DNA of 54,076 nucleotides from Actinomycetota bacterium (GCA_019347575.1 JAHWKY010000032.1:1-54076); one strand, 5' to 3'. Shown: positions 17,788 through 27,111, counted from the first letter of the stretch. Notes: generated from the sequence alone by a model not told the origin. Numbers and translations are program-made.

Positions 17788-19394
17788 TGTCACGCAGGCA
17801 ACGAACGAACCTCGGATTACACAGCAAGGGCGGGACCTACACGCTCGTGATGGGTGTCGTGATCGGCATGCTGATCGCCGGCCTCGCTATCCCGTTCGTC
17901 TTCGGCGAGCAACTCGAGTCGGTCCCGTCGAACGCGCGCCCCCTCGTGCCGCGCGCCGACGCGGACCTGCCGGGCGATGCCACTGGTGATGCCCGGACCG
18001 AGGTGACGGCATCGGAAGCGTCGCCCGAGAGCACGGGCGCGGCCAAGGCCGACGGACCTGGCACGGGCGGGACGGCCCTCGCTCCGGGCACCCAACGCGC
18101 CGATCCGGAGGCCACCGAACCCGACTCGGACCCCGCCCTGTCTGAGGCTCCGGGGGGCCTGACGGCCAGCGACCGCGGCGTCACGCCAGACACGATCAAC
18201 CTGGCGTTCCTGATCGTCGACCTCGGCGGCGTGTCGCAGTTCGGCTTCAGCATCCCCGGTTTCGACCCCGAGGCGCAACGTGGCTACGTCAGAGCGTTCG
18301 TCGACGACACCAACGCCCGTGGCGGGGTGTTCGGCCGCACGATCGAACCGTTGTTCTTCTCATACGACCCGACCGACCCCTCGTCGGGGCAGGCCGCCTG
18401 CCGCGCAGCGACGCAGGACCATGAGATCTTCGCCGCCCTCGACGTCGGTGGCGGTCTCGACTTCCCGGGCCAGTTGTGCTTCACCGAGCAGAACCGCACG
18501 CCGCTCATAGAGCTCGGGGGCTTCGGCACGACCCAGGAGATGTACGACAAGTCCGAGGGAAGGCTGGTCACGCTCCAACCCTCGGGCGTGCGCACGCTGG
18601 CGAACATGGCCCACGAGCTGGTGAACCAGGGCCTGCTCGAAGGCAAACGCATCGGCATCGTCGATCGAGACTTCCCGGGCACCGTCCGGACCGTGACCGA
18701 CGGCATGGTCGCCACCCTCGAGCGGCTGGGCTACGAGGTCACCTACCGCGCCGACCTCTCGCCGGACAACGGAGTCGCCACATCGCAGATCCCGGTCGCC
18801 GTGCAACAGATGCGCGCGAACCGCGTCGACGCAGTGATGCTGCTCATGGACTTCATCACCTCGACCGAGTTCGTGCAGACCGCCGATCGGAGCGGCTACA
18901 CGCCCGACTACTTCGTGTCCGACTTCGGATCCATGACCAACGACATCGCCCTCTCGGCCATGCCGGAGTCGTTCCGATCGGTCGGGATCACGACCATGCG
19001 GATCGGCGAATGGCGGATCGGCAGCCCCGAACCGGCCGTCGACGCGGCCTGCCGCGAAACCTACGCCGCCTCCTCAGGCGAGGATCCACACAGATCCGAC
19101 AACGACTACGGGGGCGCGATGCTGTCGTGCGGGATGGTCGACCTGTTCGTCCGGGCGGCCACCCTCGCCGGCCCCGAACTCACGCGCGAAGGATGGGTGA
19201 CAGGCGTGCAGCAGATCGGTGCCCTCGACTACCCCTTCTTCGGGGGCATGTCCTTCGGCCCAGGCAAGGTTGACGGTGCCGATCACATCCGGACGCTCGT
19301 CGCAGAGGCCTCCTGCCCCCCCGCCGAGGGACAGGGAGGTCGGTCCTCAGCCTGCTGGATGCCGGTTGGCGATTTCCGCCCACCCCACTACTGA
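17787..19394 (+). CDS. Anchored ABC substrate-binding protein (LivJ-like)
   Basis: A 535-residue type-1 periplasmic-binding-protein fold. It has no lipobox. One N-terminal helix (YTLVMGVVIGMLIAGLAIP) anchors it, followed by a long Ala/Thr/Asp/Glu-rich linker (residues 60-135). The binding fold starts at GVTPDTINLAFLIVD, with NARGGVFGRTIEPLFFSYDP, IFAALDVGGGLDFPGQLCF, LEGKRIGIVDRDFPGTVRTV and VDAVMLLMDF, typical of Liv-type receptors. It starts one base inside the propeller gene. Because ligand loops vary widely, the substrate is unknown; the downstream P450 suggests it may not be an amino acid. Confidence 0.85.
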   Translation: MSRRQRTNLGLHSKGGTYTLVMGVVIGMLIAGLAIPFVFGEQLESVPSNARPLVPRADADLPGDATGDARTEVTASEASPESTGAAKADGPGTGGTALAPGTQRADPEATEPDSDPALSEAPGGLTASDRGVTPDTINLAFLIVDLGGVSQFGFSIPGFDPEAQRGYVRAFVDDTNARGGVFGRTIEPLFFSYDPTDPSSGQAACRAATQDHEIFAALDVGGGLDFPGQLCFTEQNRTPLIELGGFGTTQEMYDKSEGRLVTLQPSGVRTLANMAHELVNQGLLEGKRIGIVDRDFPGTVRTVTDGMVATLERLGYEVTYRADLSPDNGVATSQIPVAVQQMRANRVDAVMLLMDFITSTEFVQTADRSGYTPDYFVSDFGSMTNDIALSAMPESFRSVGITTMRIGEWRIGSPEPAVDAACRETYAASSGEDPHRSDNDYGGAMLSCGMVDLFVRAATLAGPELTREGWVTGVQQIGALDYPFFGGMSFGPGKVDGADHIRTLVAEASCPPAEGQGGRSSACWMPVGDFRPPHY

Positions 19395-19442
19395 ACGCAC
19401 GCCCCGAACCACTCGACGGAGATGGGACACGGAGACAGGGAC

Positions 19443-21395
19443 ATGGGTCAACACAAGCGGGTAGCAGTCATCGCGCCGATGAAGAGAGAGATGCAGCCGA
19501 TCATCAAGATGCTCGAGCTGACACGGACCGGCGAGCAGGGTGGCATGCCGGTCTACACCGGCTGGGCGGGCGACGTGGAAGTCGTGCTCACCGGGACGGG
19601 CGTGGGCCCGGCGCGGGCCACCACGGCGACGGAGCGCCTGCTCTCGACGACCACCGTCGACCGGGTGATCGTGTCCGGGATCGCCGGCGGTCTCGCACCC
19701 GCCTCCAGGGTTCTCGACATGGTCGTCCCCGAGGAGGTCGTCGACAGCGCCACCGGCGAACGCTTCCGTTCAACACCATTCGGCGGCGTCACGGTCTCGG
19801 GTGTGATCCACACGGGTGACGGTGCGTCCTACGAGTTCGACGACGGCGACGTGGAACGCCTGGTCGCCGAGGCGTTCACCGCCCTGGACATGGAGACGGC
19901 CGCGATCGCCCGTGTCTGCGAACGACACGGCGTGCCGTGGCTCGCGTTCCGCGTGGTCAGCGACATGGCTGGTGACAACTCGCTGGGCCGCGACGTCATG
20001 GCCTTGGTGCATGAGGACGGCACGCCCAAACTCGGGGCGGCCATCCGCTACATGCTCACCCACCCGCGCCGCATCCCGCTGATGCTCCGTGTCGGACGCG
20101 ACGCCCAGGCAGCCGCCGCAGCCGCCGCACGGGCGGCGGTGGCGAACCTGAAGGAGCCGGCGGGCGCCGCATCCTCGACCTCGGCCTCGAGTTCCGCGTC
20201 CACCTCCGCCTCCCGCCAGCAGCCTCCCGAGGGGCCGATCGACCTGCTGTCGGGCGACTTGTACGACGACGTCGCCCGCCGTACCCATGCCTGGATGCGC
20301 CGCCACGCTCCGGTGTACTTCGACGAGAAGAACGAGTTGTGGGGGATCGCGACCTACGACGCCGTGCGGGCGGCCTCGAAGGACAGCGACACGTTCTCCA
20401 ACGCGGGTGGAAGCCGCCCCAAGCTCCCGCCGATGCCGTGGATGATCGACCTCGACGGCACGGATCATGTGAAGCGGCGCAAGCTCGTGAGCGGAGGGTT
20501 CACCCCTCCCAGGGTCAAGGAGCAAGCTCCACGGATCGCGCGTCTGTGCGACGACCTGATCAACACGGTGTGCGAACGCGGCGAGTGCGATCTGGTCCGC
20601 GACCTCGCCGCCCCGCTGCCGATGATCGTCATCGGCGACATGCTGGGCGTCGCCCCCGAGGACCGCGACCAGCTGCTGTCCTGGTCCGACGACCTGATCG
20701 GCTCGCTCGACCCGAGCCCGGGACGGCTGGAGGCGGCCGCCGAGGCGTTCGCGGGCTTCGACGCCTATGCGCGCCGCACGATCGACGCTCGCCGCGAACA
20801 GCCAACCGACGACCTCGTCAGCGTGCTCGTACACGCCGAGGTCGACGGCGACCGCCTCACCGACGACGAGATCGTGTTCGAGTCGATGCTGATCCTGCTC
20901 GGTGGCGACGAGACGACCAGGCACGTGATCAGCGGCGGGATCGAACAGCTGCTCCACGACCCCAGCGAACGTCGCCCGCTCGAGGACGACCCCTCGCTGC
21001 TGGCTTCGGCCGTCGAAGAGATGCTGCGGTGGGTCTCGCCGATCAAGAACATGGCCCGCACCGTCACCACCGACGTCGAACTCGCCGGCACGCAGCTGCG
21101 CGAAGGCGACGAGGTCGTCCTGCTGTACGAGTCCGCCAACTTCGACGAGGCACAGTTCAACGCACCGCAGAACTTCGACATCACCCGGTCACCCAACGAC
21201 CACCTCGCCTTCGGCTTCGGCCGCCACTTGTGCCTCGGCGCGGCCCTCGCCCGAGTCGAGATCCAGGCCATGGTCGGCAGGGTCCTCACCCGACTACCAG
21301 ACCTCGAACTGGCCAGCACCCAACCCCCAGAACGGTTCCTCGGCGCCCTGCGTAGCCTCCCCGTGCGGTTCACCCCGACCACACCGATCGGCTGA
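19443..21395 (+). CDS. Nucleosidase-cytochrome P450 fusion protein
   Basis: A 650-residue two-domain protein. Residues 5-225 are a phosphorylase-superfamily domain like MTA/SAH nucleosidases: IAPMKREM (Glu in the position of MTAN Glu12), TGTGVGPARATTATERLL, VIVSGIAGGL, ALDMETAAIARVCE (ribose-binding Met-Glu) and RVVSDMAGD (general-acid Asp). A Ser/Ala-rich linker follows. Residues 255-650 are a P450: I-helix LLGGDETTRH, ExxR in AVEEMLRWVSP, and heme loop FGFGRHLCLG with ligand Cys near 597. SNAGG, RKLVSGGF and NFDEAQFNAPQNFD make it closest to the CYP142 steroid-side-chain group. ATG 19443 has a purine-rich site; ATG 19422 has none. It is 48 bases after the receptor gene, probably last in the operon. 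Confidence 0.88.
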   Translation: MGQHKRVAVIAPMKREMQPIIKMLELTRTGEQGGMPVYTGWAGDVEVVLTGTGVGPARATTATERLLSTTTVDRVIVSGIAGGLAPASRVLDMVVPEEVVDSATGERFRSTPFGGVTVSGVIHTGDGASYEFDDGDVERLVAEAFTALDMETAAIARVCERHGVPWLAFRVVSDMAGDNSLGRDVMALVHEDGTPKLGAAIRYMLTHPRRIPLMLRVGRDAQAAAAAAARAAVANLKEPAGAASSTSASSSASTSASRQQPPEGPIDLLSGDLYDDVARRTHAWMRRHAPVYFDEKNELWGIATYDAVRAASKDSDTFSNAGGSRPKLPPMPWMIDLDGTDHVKRRKLVSGGFTPPRVKEQAPRIARLCDDLINTVCERGECDLVRDLAAPLPMIVIGDMLGVAPEDRDQLLSWSDDLIGSLDPSPGRLEAAAEAFAGFDAYARRTIDARREQPTDDLVSVLVHAEVDGDRLTDDEIVFESMLILLGGDETTRHVISGGIEQLLHDPSERRPLEDDPSLLASAVEEMLRWVSPIKNMARTVTTDVELAGTQLREGDEVVLLYESANFDEAQFNAPQNFDITRSPNDHLAFGFGRHLCLGAALARVEIQAMVGRVLTRLPDLELASTQPPERFLGALRSLPVRFTPTTPIG

Positions 21396-21730
21396 GCACC
21401 GATGCCCGCCAGCCGAACTGAGCGATCATCCTGTCCCGGGGAAGCTCCGACCGGCGCGGCATGTAGTAGTTGGCTGAGCCCCGGGAGCGCGTACGCATCG
21501 ACGCCTCAGTGCCGCGATGTCGCTGTTCATCTTCTTCCTGCTGATCGATCCGGCACGAGGAACTTCGTCACCCGGTCCGACCGGATATCCGACCAGATCG
21601 GGGGATGAAGTCGGAAGCAGCCAGCGTGTCGACGCCCGTGAGTTCCGGCGGCCACACCGGGCAGGGCATCCCTGCGGGAGAGACCGTCACGCGTTCAGGC
21701 TCGTCCTACTTCGCGTGAACCCGTGTTGTG
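21396..21730. other. Intergenic gap after the Liv operon
   Basis: 335 bases with no gene recognised. It separates the operon from the convergent GrpB-like gene and should contain terminators for both, but no strong hairpin with a T-run was seen. Confidence 0.35.
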
Positions 21731-22255
21731 TCAACGGACATCGTCCTCGTCGACCACGTCGAGGGCGTGACGTTGCCAGAAAGCGTTCTTGGCCTGCCAG
21801 TACCCGTCGGCACCGAGATGTGCCGACCGCAGCTTGACGCGGTCGTAGCTGGCTCGGAAACGGGGATCGCTGAGCAGGCGTCGTTGTCGCTCGAAGTCGC
21901 GGTCATGCGAGGAACCCACGGCGGTCACCTGTACGCCGACGGGCGTGCTCGATGACGTGTCGGTGAAGCTCGCGAACGTGGTGTCCCAGTTATCCGGTTG
22001 GGCCACCGCCATCATCTCAGCCAGCCGCTCGACGAGCTCGCCGAAGCGCTCGGGCGGGACACGCAACAGCACGTCGATGTCGCCCTTCGTCACACCGTCG
22101 GGGTAGGACGTGGCGCCGAACGCCACGGTCTCGACCGTGCTCATGCCGAGTTCGTGCTGGACGAGCGAGCGGAGCCGATCGGTCTCTCGCCGTGCCAGAT
22201 CGGTCAGATCGGTCACCTGCCGCAGTTCGATGGGCTCGCCCTCGTCCTCGGCCAT
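21731..22255 (-). CDS. GrpB-like nucleotidyltransferase-fold protein
   Basis: A 174-residue protein. VETVAFGATSYPDGVTKGDI plus DVLLRV holds the paired acidic motif (GDIDVL) of the nucleotidyltransferase fold as seen in GrpB/UPF0157 proteins. Further family signs are VGVQVTAVGSSHDRDFERQR, LLSDPRFRASYDRVK and YWQAKNAFWQRHAL at the C-terminus. The biochemical role of the family is not settled. ATG 22255 is chosen because the upstream extension of the frame is Arg-rich and unrelated. Confidence 0.78.
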   Translation of the reverse strand: MAEDEGEPIELRQVTDLTDLARRETDRLRSLVQHELGMSTVETVAFGATSYPDGVTKGDIDVLLRVPPERFGELVERLAEMMAVAQPDNWDTTFASFTDTSSSTPVGVQVTAVGSSHDRDFERQRRLLSDPRFRASYDRVKLRSAHLGADGYWQAKNAFWQRHALDVVDEDDVR

Positions 22256-22475
22256 CGCTGGTCCCTCGTGACGTGACTCGAGCCTGGAGCGTACGCCCAG
22301 CCTCCGTGACCGGATGTGGTCCGTCGTTCCTGGATCGCCTCGCTTCCCTCGAAGCAGGGCTCGCGTGCGACGGTGTCGAAACCCGGGGAGCTTCGCGAGG
22401 GAGGTCTGGATGCGTTCGATCACGGGAGCGGTGCTCCTGTCCTGGGCGAACGTGCCCGGAGGCGTCGAGACGACA

Positions 22476-23360
22476 GCACCGCCGGCGACGACCGCATCGA
22501 CTTCGACGCGCCGCTGCTCCAGACCGGCCAGTTCGAGCTCGACATCGTCGCGAGCCCCGTCGACGGCATCGGCAGCGGCGTCTCGCGGAGTGTCGGACAC
22601 GACCGAGGCGACGATCAGCGGTGCCACCCTGGTCGTCACCCCCACCGTGGTGACCGACGGCATCCGCCTGTCTGCCAACACCGACGGCACTGGCGACGAT
22701 CGTTACGTGCGTGCGGATTGAGGCGAACGGGCTGACGAGCTGACGATCGTCGACGGTGCCACCGGCGAGACGCGCTGGACGCGCCGCTTCCACGCCACCG
22801 GTCGCGACCCTTCGGCCGGACTGGCCACGCTCGGCGACCTGACCACCGACGCGTTCGTCGTCGACGGCGCGAGCGGCACGGTGCTGTGGGCTGCCCCGCC
22901 CGACCCCGAACCAGCCCTCGACCGAACCGAACGGATCTCGACCGATGCGCCCCACGAGTGGCAGTCAGCGCCGACGACGTCGAGCTGGCTCGCCGGAGAC
23001 GTCACGTGCGAGACCGAAGACGAGGGCCACGTCTGCGAGCGCATCCATCTGCAGATCGTGCCCGACGACGGCCAGACCTTCGGGCGGCTGACCGCCCACA
23101 TCGGCGACTTCGGTCCCGTCCCGCCGCCGGTCACCGATCTCGACCTGTACCTCTACGAGTCCGACGGGGTCGGCCACGTCGGTCCCAGGGTGGACGCTAG
23201 CGGTAGGTTCGGGTTGCCCGACGAGCCGCCGGGCGAGGACGTCGAGGTCGACCTGACGTTCGTCGAGGGCGCGGCGCGCTACGTCGTCGTCGAGGTTCGC
23301 CACTACCAGTCCACCCACTCCACCTACCGCGGCACCGCGTCGCTCCAAGACGCCGACTGA
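22476..23360 (+). pseudogene. Decayed secreted propeller/PPC-domain gene
   Basis: From about 22476 one frame reads GDDRIDFDAPLLQTGQFELD and IVASPVDGIGSGV. A second frame takes over near 22600 with ATLVVTPTVVTDGIRLSANT, then reaches TGA at 22719-22721. After this stop the same frame resumes with DELTIVDGATGETRWTRRFH and FVVDGASGTVLWAAPP, which are PQQ/FG-GAP-like repeats. It ends in a preserved pre-peptidase C-terminal-like domain: DLDLYLYESDGVG and YVVVEVRHYQSTHSTYRGTA. One frameshift and one nonsense codon are therefore needed to restore the gene, and its N-terminus is missing. The product was probably extracellular. Confidence 0.55.
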
Positions 23361-23391
23361 ACGATGTGGCGTCGGCTCTGTGTGGGACCAC

Positions 23392-23697
23392 TTAGGCGGC
23401 CTGCTTGCAGGCAGGGCACGTCATCGGCTTCTGACCGCGAACCTTGAGCCGGGTCCAGTAGCCGTCGCAGTCGCGGCACGGACCCAACAGCTCCTGGTCC
23501 TGGGCCAGAGGCAGCGACTCGCTCAGGTGCTCGGATCGCTCCGCTGCACCGGTCTCCGGTTCCTCTGCGGGAGGAGGCGCGGGGTCGGGCTCCCGGGGCG
23601 GATCGGGTGCAGGTTCAGGCGGGGCGTCCGTCGTGTCCTGGGAGGATGCGGCCTCGTCGCGACGCAGCCAGCTCTTGATCCGATTGCCTGCCCCCAT
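23392..23697 (-). CDS. Small zinc-ribbon protein
   Basis: A 101-residue protein with a basic start (GNRIKSWLRRDE), a Pro/Glu/Asp-rich disordered middle and a C-terminal CRDCDGYW...CPACKQAA pair of CxxC motifs expected to bind one zinc ion. Such small proteins may bind nucleic acid or act as adaptors. No partner is evident. ATG at 23697. Confidence 0.65.
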   Translation of the reverse strand: MGAGNRIKSWLRRDEAASSQDTTDAPPEPAPDPPREPDPAPPPAEEPETGAAERSEHLSESLPLAQDQELLGPCRDCDGYWTRLKVRGQKPMTCPACKQAA

Positions 23698-23898
23698 GCA
23701 GCAGCTCCGATCCTGCGGGGCCCGCCGACCCAGGCTACGGACGGTGGGCGCTGTGATGTCCTGACCCCCGTCGCGCGCAGGCTACCTCGCCGATCCTCGA
23801 CACCCAGCCGCTCAGCCGCCCGTCGGGGGCAAGGCACCCCGGGCTGGTGTAGGCCACCGCCCCGCCCCGATCGGACCATGGGGCGGGCAGGTCTGCGG

Positions 23899-25071
23899 TC
23901 AGCGCATCGAGACGATGACCGCCCCGACGTCGACCATGTTGTACAGCTCGACAACGTCGGCGTTGGACAGCCGCACGCACCCGTGGGACGCGTCACGTCC
24001 CAGGCTCGCGACGTTGGCGGTTCCGTGGAAGCGGATCGCGCCGGGCGCGCTCCAGTTGAGCGCCCGCACGCCGAGCGGGTTGTTGGGTCCGGGGCCGATG
24101 CGGGCGGGCATCGACGCCCCCCACCCTCTCGGATCGGGGTTGACCCACGTCGGCATGTAGCGCTTCAGCGTCACTTCGAAGCGGCCGGTCGGTGTCGGGT
24201 AGTTGCCGGTGCCGGTCGCGACCGTGAACGACCTGACCAGCCTCCCGCGGAGGTAGACGTCGAGTCGGTGGGCCGTCTGGTCGAGGAGGAGGATCTCGTC
24301 GAAGCGCTCGGTGGGGACCTCGGGGTACAGCGGCGTCACCGACGCCGACACCTTCCCACCCGTCGTCACCCGGGCCGCGATGAGACCCGCCGTGGCGCCC
24401 ACCTCGACGCGTCGGCCCTCGGCGCCGGGGCTGATCGTCGGTGCGCCACCGACGATCTCCAGCTCGGCGTCGACCGGGTCGAAGTCGGTCGCGGCGGCGA
24501 TCTCGCGGGCCAGCCGGCCGGGTCCGGACGCGGGATCGTGGATGGTCACGTCCAGTTCAGGTCCCAGCTCCTGCGAGCGGTAGCGCACCTGGGCCCAGTC
24601 CCACCACGACAGCTCCTCGGCGGCGGCGAGCGCCGCGTCGACCTGTGCGGCAGCGTCGTGCGTAGCGCCGAGTTCGCGGCGGGTACGGCGCCACGTGCGA
24701 TCCGCCGCCTCGATCTCGACCACGGCGTCGTCGAGCTGCGATGTCAGCGCCTCCTCGACCGCGGCGAGCGCGGTGTCGGCACTCATCCCGCCGACATCGA
24801 CGCCGGCGATGGTCGTACCCGGAAGGAGCAGGTCGCGCTGGGCCGAGGCGTAGCGGTCGACATCGATCGCCAACGCGGCACCGGCGAGGGTCAGCACGCT
24901 GAGGACGCTGACGGCGACGATCAGCCCGATGCGTCGCGACGTGCTGCGTGCCGTCCACGTCGTGCCGGGTCCTGCGTGCGTGCTCACCGTGCGCCCTGTC
25001 GTCCCCGTCGTCACGTCCCTTCGTACCAGAAGACGCCCGACCGTGCCGAGGAGTTGCATCGACTTACGCAT
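23899..25071 (-). CDS. L,D-transpeptidase (YkuD) with peptidoglycan-binding repeat domain
   Basis: A 390-residue wall enzyme. The cytoplasmic start is followed by one membrane helix (IGLIVAVSVLSVLTLAGAA, residues 48-66). The extracellular region begins with a VanW-associated/PG_binding_4-like domain (LLLPGTTIAGVDVGGMSADT, then the TLAAV-type helix and an RRVEVGATAG segment). The C-terminal YkuD domain starts at EILLLDQTAHRLDVYLRGR and carries the catalytic signature HGTANVASLGRDASHGCVRL, with nucleophile Cys at about 365. It should form 3-3 peptide cross-links or attach proteins to peptidoglycan. It stands alone. Confidence 0.9.
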   Translation of the reverse strand: MRKSMQLLGTVGRLLVRRDVTTGTTGRTVSTHAGPGTTWTARSTSRRIGLIVAVSVLSVLTLAGAALAIDVDRYASAQRDLLLPGTTIAGVDVGGMSADTALAAVEEALTSQLDDAVVEIEAADRTWRRTRRELGATHDAAAQVDAALAAAEELSWWDWAQVRYRSQELGPELDVTIHDPASGPGRLAREIAAATDFDPVDAELEIVGGAPTISPGAEGRRVEVGATAGLIAARVTTGGKVSASVTPLYPEVPTERFDEILLLDQTAHRLDVYLRGRLVRSFTVATGTGNYPTPTGRFEVTLKRYMPTWVNPDPRGWGASMPARIGPGPNNPLGVRALNWSAPGAIRFHGTANVASLGRDASHGCVRLSNADVVELYNMVDVGAVIVSMR

Positions 25072-25096
25072 AGTCGTCGGGGCCCACCGTGGACGA

Positions 25097-26415
25097 TCAG
25101 GTCGCTGGGGTCAGCGAGAGCAACTCGAAGGTCGCTTGCTCCTGGTAGCGCACGTCACCCCACATCGCACGAGCCCGGGTGTCGACGGTCCGCTCCTCGC
25201 GCACCGTCAGGCCGGTCTCGGGGTGCAGCCACCAGTCGACGGTCGAGGTGCCGTTCGCTCGTCCGCTGAGCTTGTAGAGGGCGCGGATGTGCACGGTGTC
25301 GACCGACTGGCCGCCGATCGTGAGCTGCTCGAGTCCGATGAGGACGCCCGAGTACCTCGCCTCGCCCTCGCCATCAGCGCTGGCGCAGCTGCCCGACGAG
25401 GTCGTGCCCGGGTCGGCACCCACACGCAGGAGTTGGGCCGGTGGGTCGCACCGGTACACGAGGCCGTCACGTTGCCCGAAGAACTCGACCTCGCTGCCTC
25501 GTGCGAGGACCGAGACCTGCTCGGCCGTGCTGCAGCGGTCGTGGATGTCGGTGTGCTCCTCGATGACGCGGTGCTCGACGTGCCAGCCGCAACCCTCGGT
25601 CGTGGTCACGACCGCGTGGGTCGTATCGGGGTAGGTGTGGTGGGCCCCGGTCAGGCTGATGCTCTCCTCGCCTTAGGTGGCGTAGCTGTACACGCCCGGC
25701 GCGGGCGCACGGAACGCGGGCGACGCTGCCTGCGCCTCCGCCGCGGGCTCGGGCGCGGTCTCGGGTGCCGCCCCGGGTTCGGTCTCGGGCGCTGGCGGCG
25801 TGTTGGCGGGAGCGACCGTGCCCGTGGCTGCGCTGTCGGTTGCATCCACGGCTGGTGGTGCGGATGCATCGAGAGGCGCCCCGGCTCCGGTCGTCGCCGG
25901 TGCGGGCGGGGTCACGGCCCGCGCTGCGTCGGCGATCGACGCGGGTTGCCGTCCGGTTACCGGGACCTCGGTGGCGGCGGGGCGGCACGTGATCGTGCCA
26001 GCGCATCGTCGAGGCTGACGACGGTGGATCGCGTGGACTCGCTCACGATCCACGAGCAAGCGGAGGCGATGGTGATGGCAGCGAGCCCGAGCGCCCCGAA
26101 GCGCACAGGCCGCGCCGGTACCTCGGTACGCGAGCGGATGCCGGCGCCCCGGCCTCTGACTCGAGGCGGCCGCTTCACGATGGGAACCGATGCAGCCTCG
26201 ACGATCGTGCGCCCCGAGGCGGCGAGCCGTGCAGCGGCGATGGCGCGGAGCCGCTCGGCCACCGGAGCGATGCCGAGGATCTCCTCGAGTTGCTCGCCCT
26301 CGTAGAGCAGCACGACCGAGTCGACCGCGGCGATCACGTCGGCTGTCCGCTGCTCGCCGCTGAGGACCGCGAGTTCGCCCAAGACGTCGCAACGGGACCA
26401 GCTGACCCAAGACGT
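25097..26415 (-). pseudogene. Broken membrane protein with cNMP-binding half-domain
   Basis: Minus-strand pieces join into one product. SWSRCDVLGELAVLSGEQRT and ADVIAAVDSVVLLYEGEQLE are the second half of a cyclic-nucleotide-binding domain; its first half is missing. A membrane helix follows (FGALGLAAITIASACSWIV). A frameshift near 25960-25990 leads to an Ala/Pro/Thr-rich linker that ends GVYSYAT. A TAA at 25675-25673 interrupts the frame, which resumes GEESISLTGAHHTYPDTTHA and continues as an extracellular domain with ARYSGVLIGLEQLTIGGQSV and DWWLHPETGLTVREERTVD to 25097. The truncation, the frameshift and the stop make it a pseudogene. It is downstream of an intact cNMP-binding gene. Confidence 0.6.
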
Positions 26416-26510
26416 GACGTGTCGGCGTCCGCGCGGCCGGTGTCGGTTCCCAGTCTCTCGTCGAGCCCGGCGTCAGCAGCATGGCCATACCCGTTCCGGA
26501 GGTGGTACGC

Positions 26511-26537
26511 GGCCGGCCCCACCCCCCGGGGCCGGCC
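26511..26537. terminator. Perfect 10-bp hairpin, terminator-like
   Basis: GGCCGGCCCC, a 7-base loop ACCCCCC, then GGGGCCGGCC. It lies 9 bases past the stop of the minus-strand cNMP-binding gene. No T-run follows, as is common for GC-rich actinobacteria, so termination is inferred. Confidence 0.6.
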
Positions 26538-26546
26538 GCGAGATCG

Positions 26547-27011
26547 TCAGCTACCCCCCTGTAGCGCTGGCGATCGGTTGCCCCCCAGTCGTTCCTGGTC
26601 GGCGGCGCTGATCCGCTCCGCGACCAGGGGTAGTTCCCGCAGCATCCGCTGGAACTCGCTCGGCCCCGCGACGAGCAGCCGCATGGGCGTGAGCGCGATC
26701 ACGTCGGCGCTGCGGGTGTTCCTCGTCAGCAGGGCGTGCTCACCGAAGAAAGTGTGCCGCCCGAGCCGAGCGACCTCGACGTCGTCGCGGACGACGGACG
26801 CGAGGCCTTCGAGGATCAACGCGAAGTCCCGACCGACCGCCCCGGCGACCACGAGCCGCTTGCCGGCGTCCACGTGTGCCTCGGTCAGGACCTCGTCGAG
26901 CAGGTCGATCATCTGGTCAGCGAGGCCATCGAACAACGGGATGGCACGCATGCGATCGCGGTGCTCGTCGTCGGAGCGGCGACGACGACCCCAGATCACC
27001 TCGTCCTGCAT
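26547..27011 (-). CDS. Cyclic-nucleotide-binding domain protein
   Basis: A 154-residue protein made almost wholly of one cNMP-binding (CAP_ED-type) beta-barrel: MRAIPLFDGLADQMIDLLDE, AGKRLVVAGAVGRDFALILE, GRHTFFGEHALLTRNTRSAD and VIALTPMRLLVAGPSEFQRM. The phosphate-binding cassette FFGEHALLTRNTRSAD resembles the FGExxLLxxxxRTAxV motif of nucleotide binders, so binding of cAMP or cGMP is plausible. It has no DNA-binding HTH, so it is not a Crp-type regulator. It could act by protein contacts. A hairpin follows the stop. Confidence 0.75.
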   Translation of the reverse strand: MQDEVIWGRRRRSDDEHRDRMRAIPLFDGLADQMIDLLDEVLTEAHVDAGKRLVVAGAVGRDFALILEGLASVVRDDVEVARLGRHTFFGEHALLTRNTRSADVIALTPMRLLVAGPSEFQRMLRELPLVAERISAADQERLGGNRSPALQGGS

Positions 27012-27111
27012 CCCTCGGCCTTCCCCCGCGCCGTTGTCCCCCCGGGACGACTTCCCTGCGCGACTGCCCTACGGTTGCATCCGGCCGTTGCGGTCGCGTC
27101 ACACTCGTGTT

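Noticed and set aside
22719-22721. In-frame TGA as a second selenocysteine codon
   Set aside because: It lies in a propeller loop, not at a Cys or redox position, and the gene also has a frameshift, so decay is the simpler reading.
23380-25269. 629-codon + strand open frame
   Set aside because: It is antisense to the L,D-transpeptidase and zinc-ribbon genes; composition is that of a high-GC shadow frame.
25673-25675. In-frame stop as Sec or Pyl recoding
   Set aside because: The codon is TAA, which is not used for selenocysteine or pyrrolysine.
24929-26305. 458-codon + strand open frame
   Set aside because: Antisense to the cNMP pseudogene with no recognisable motif.
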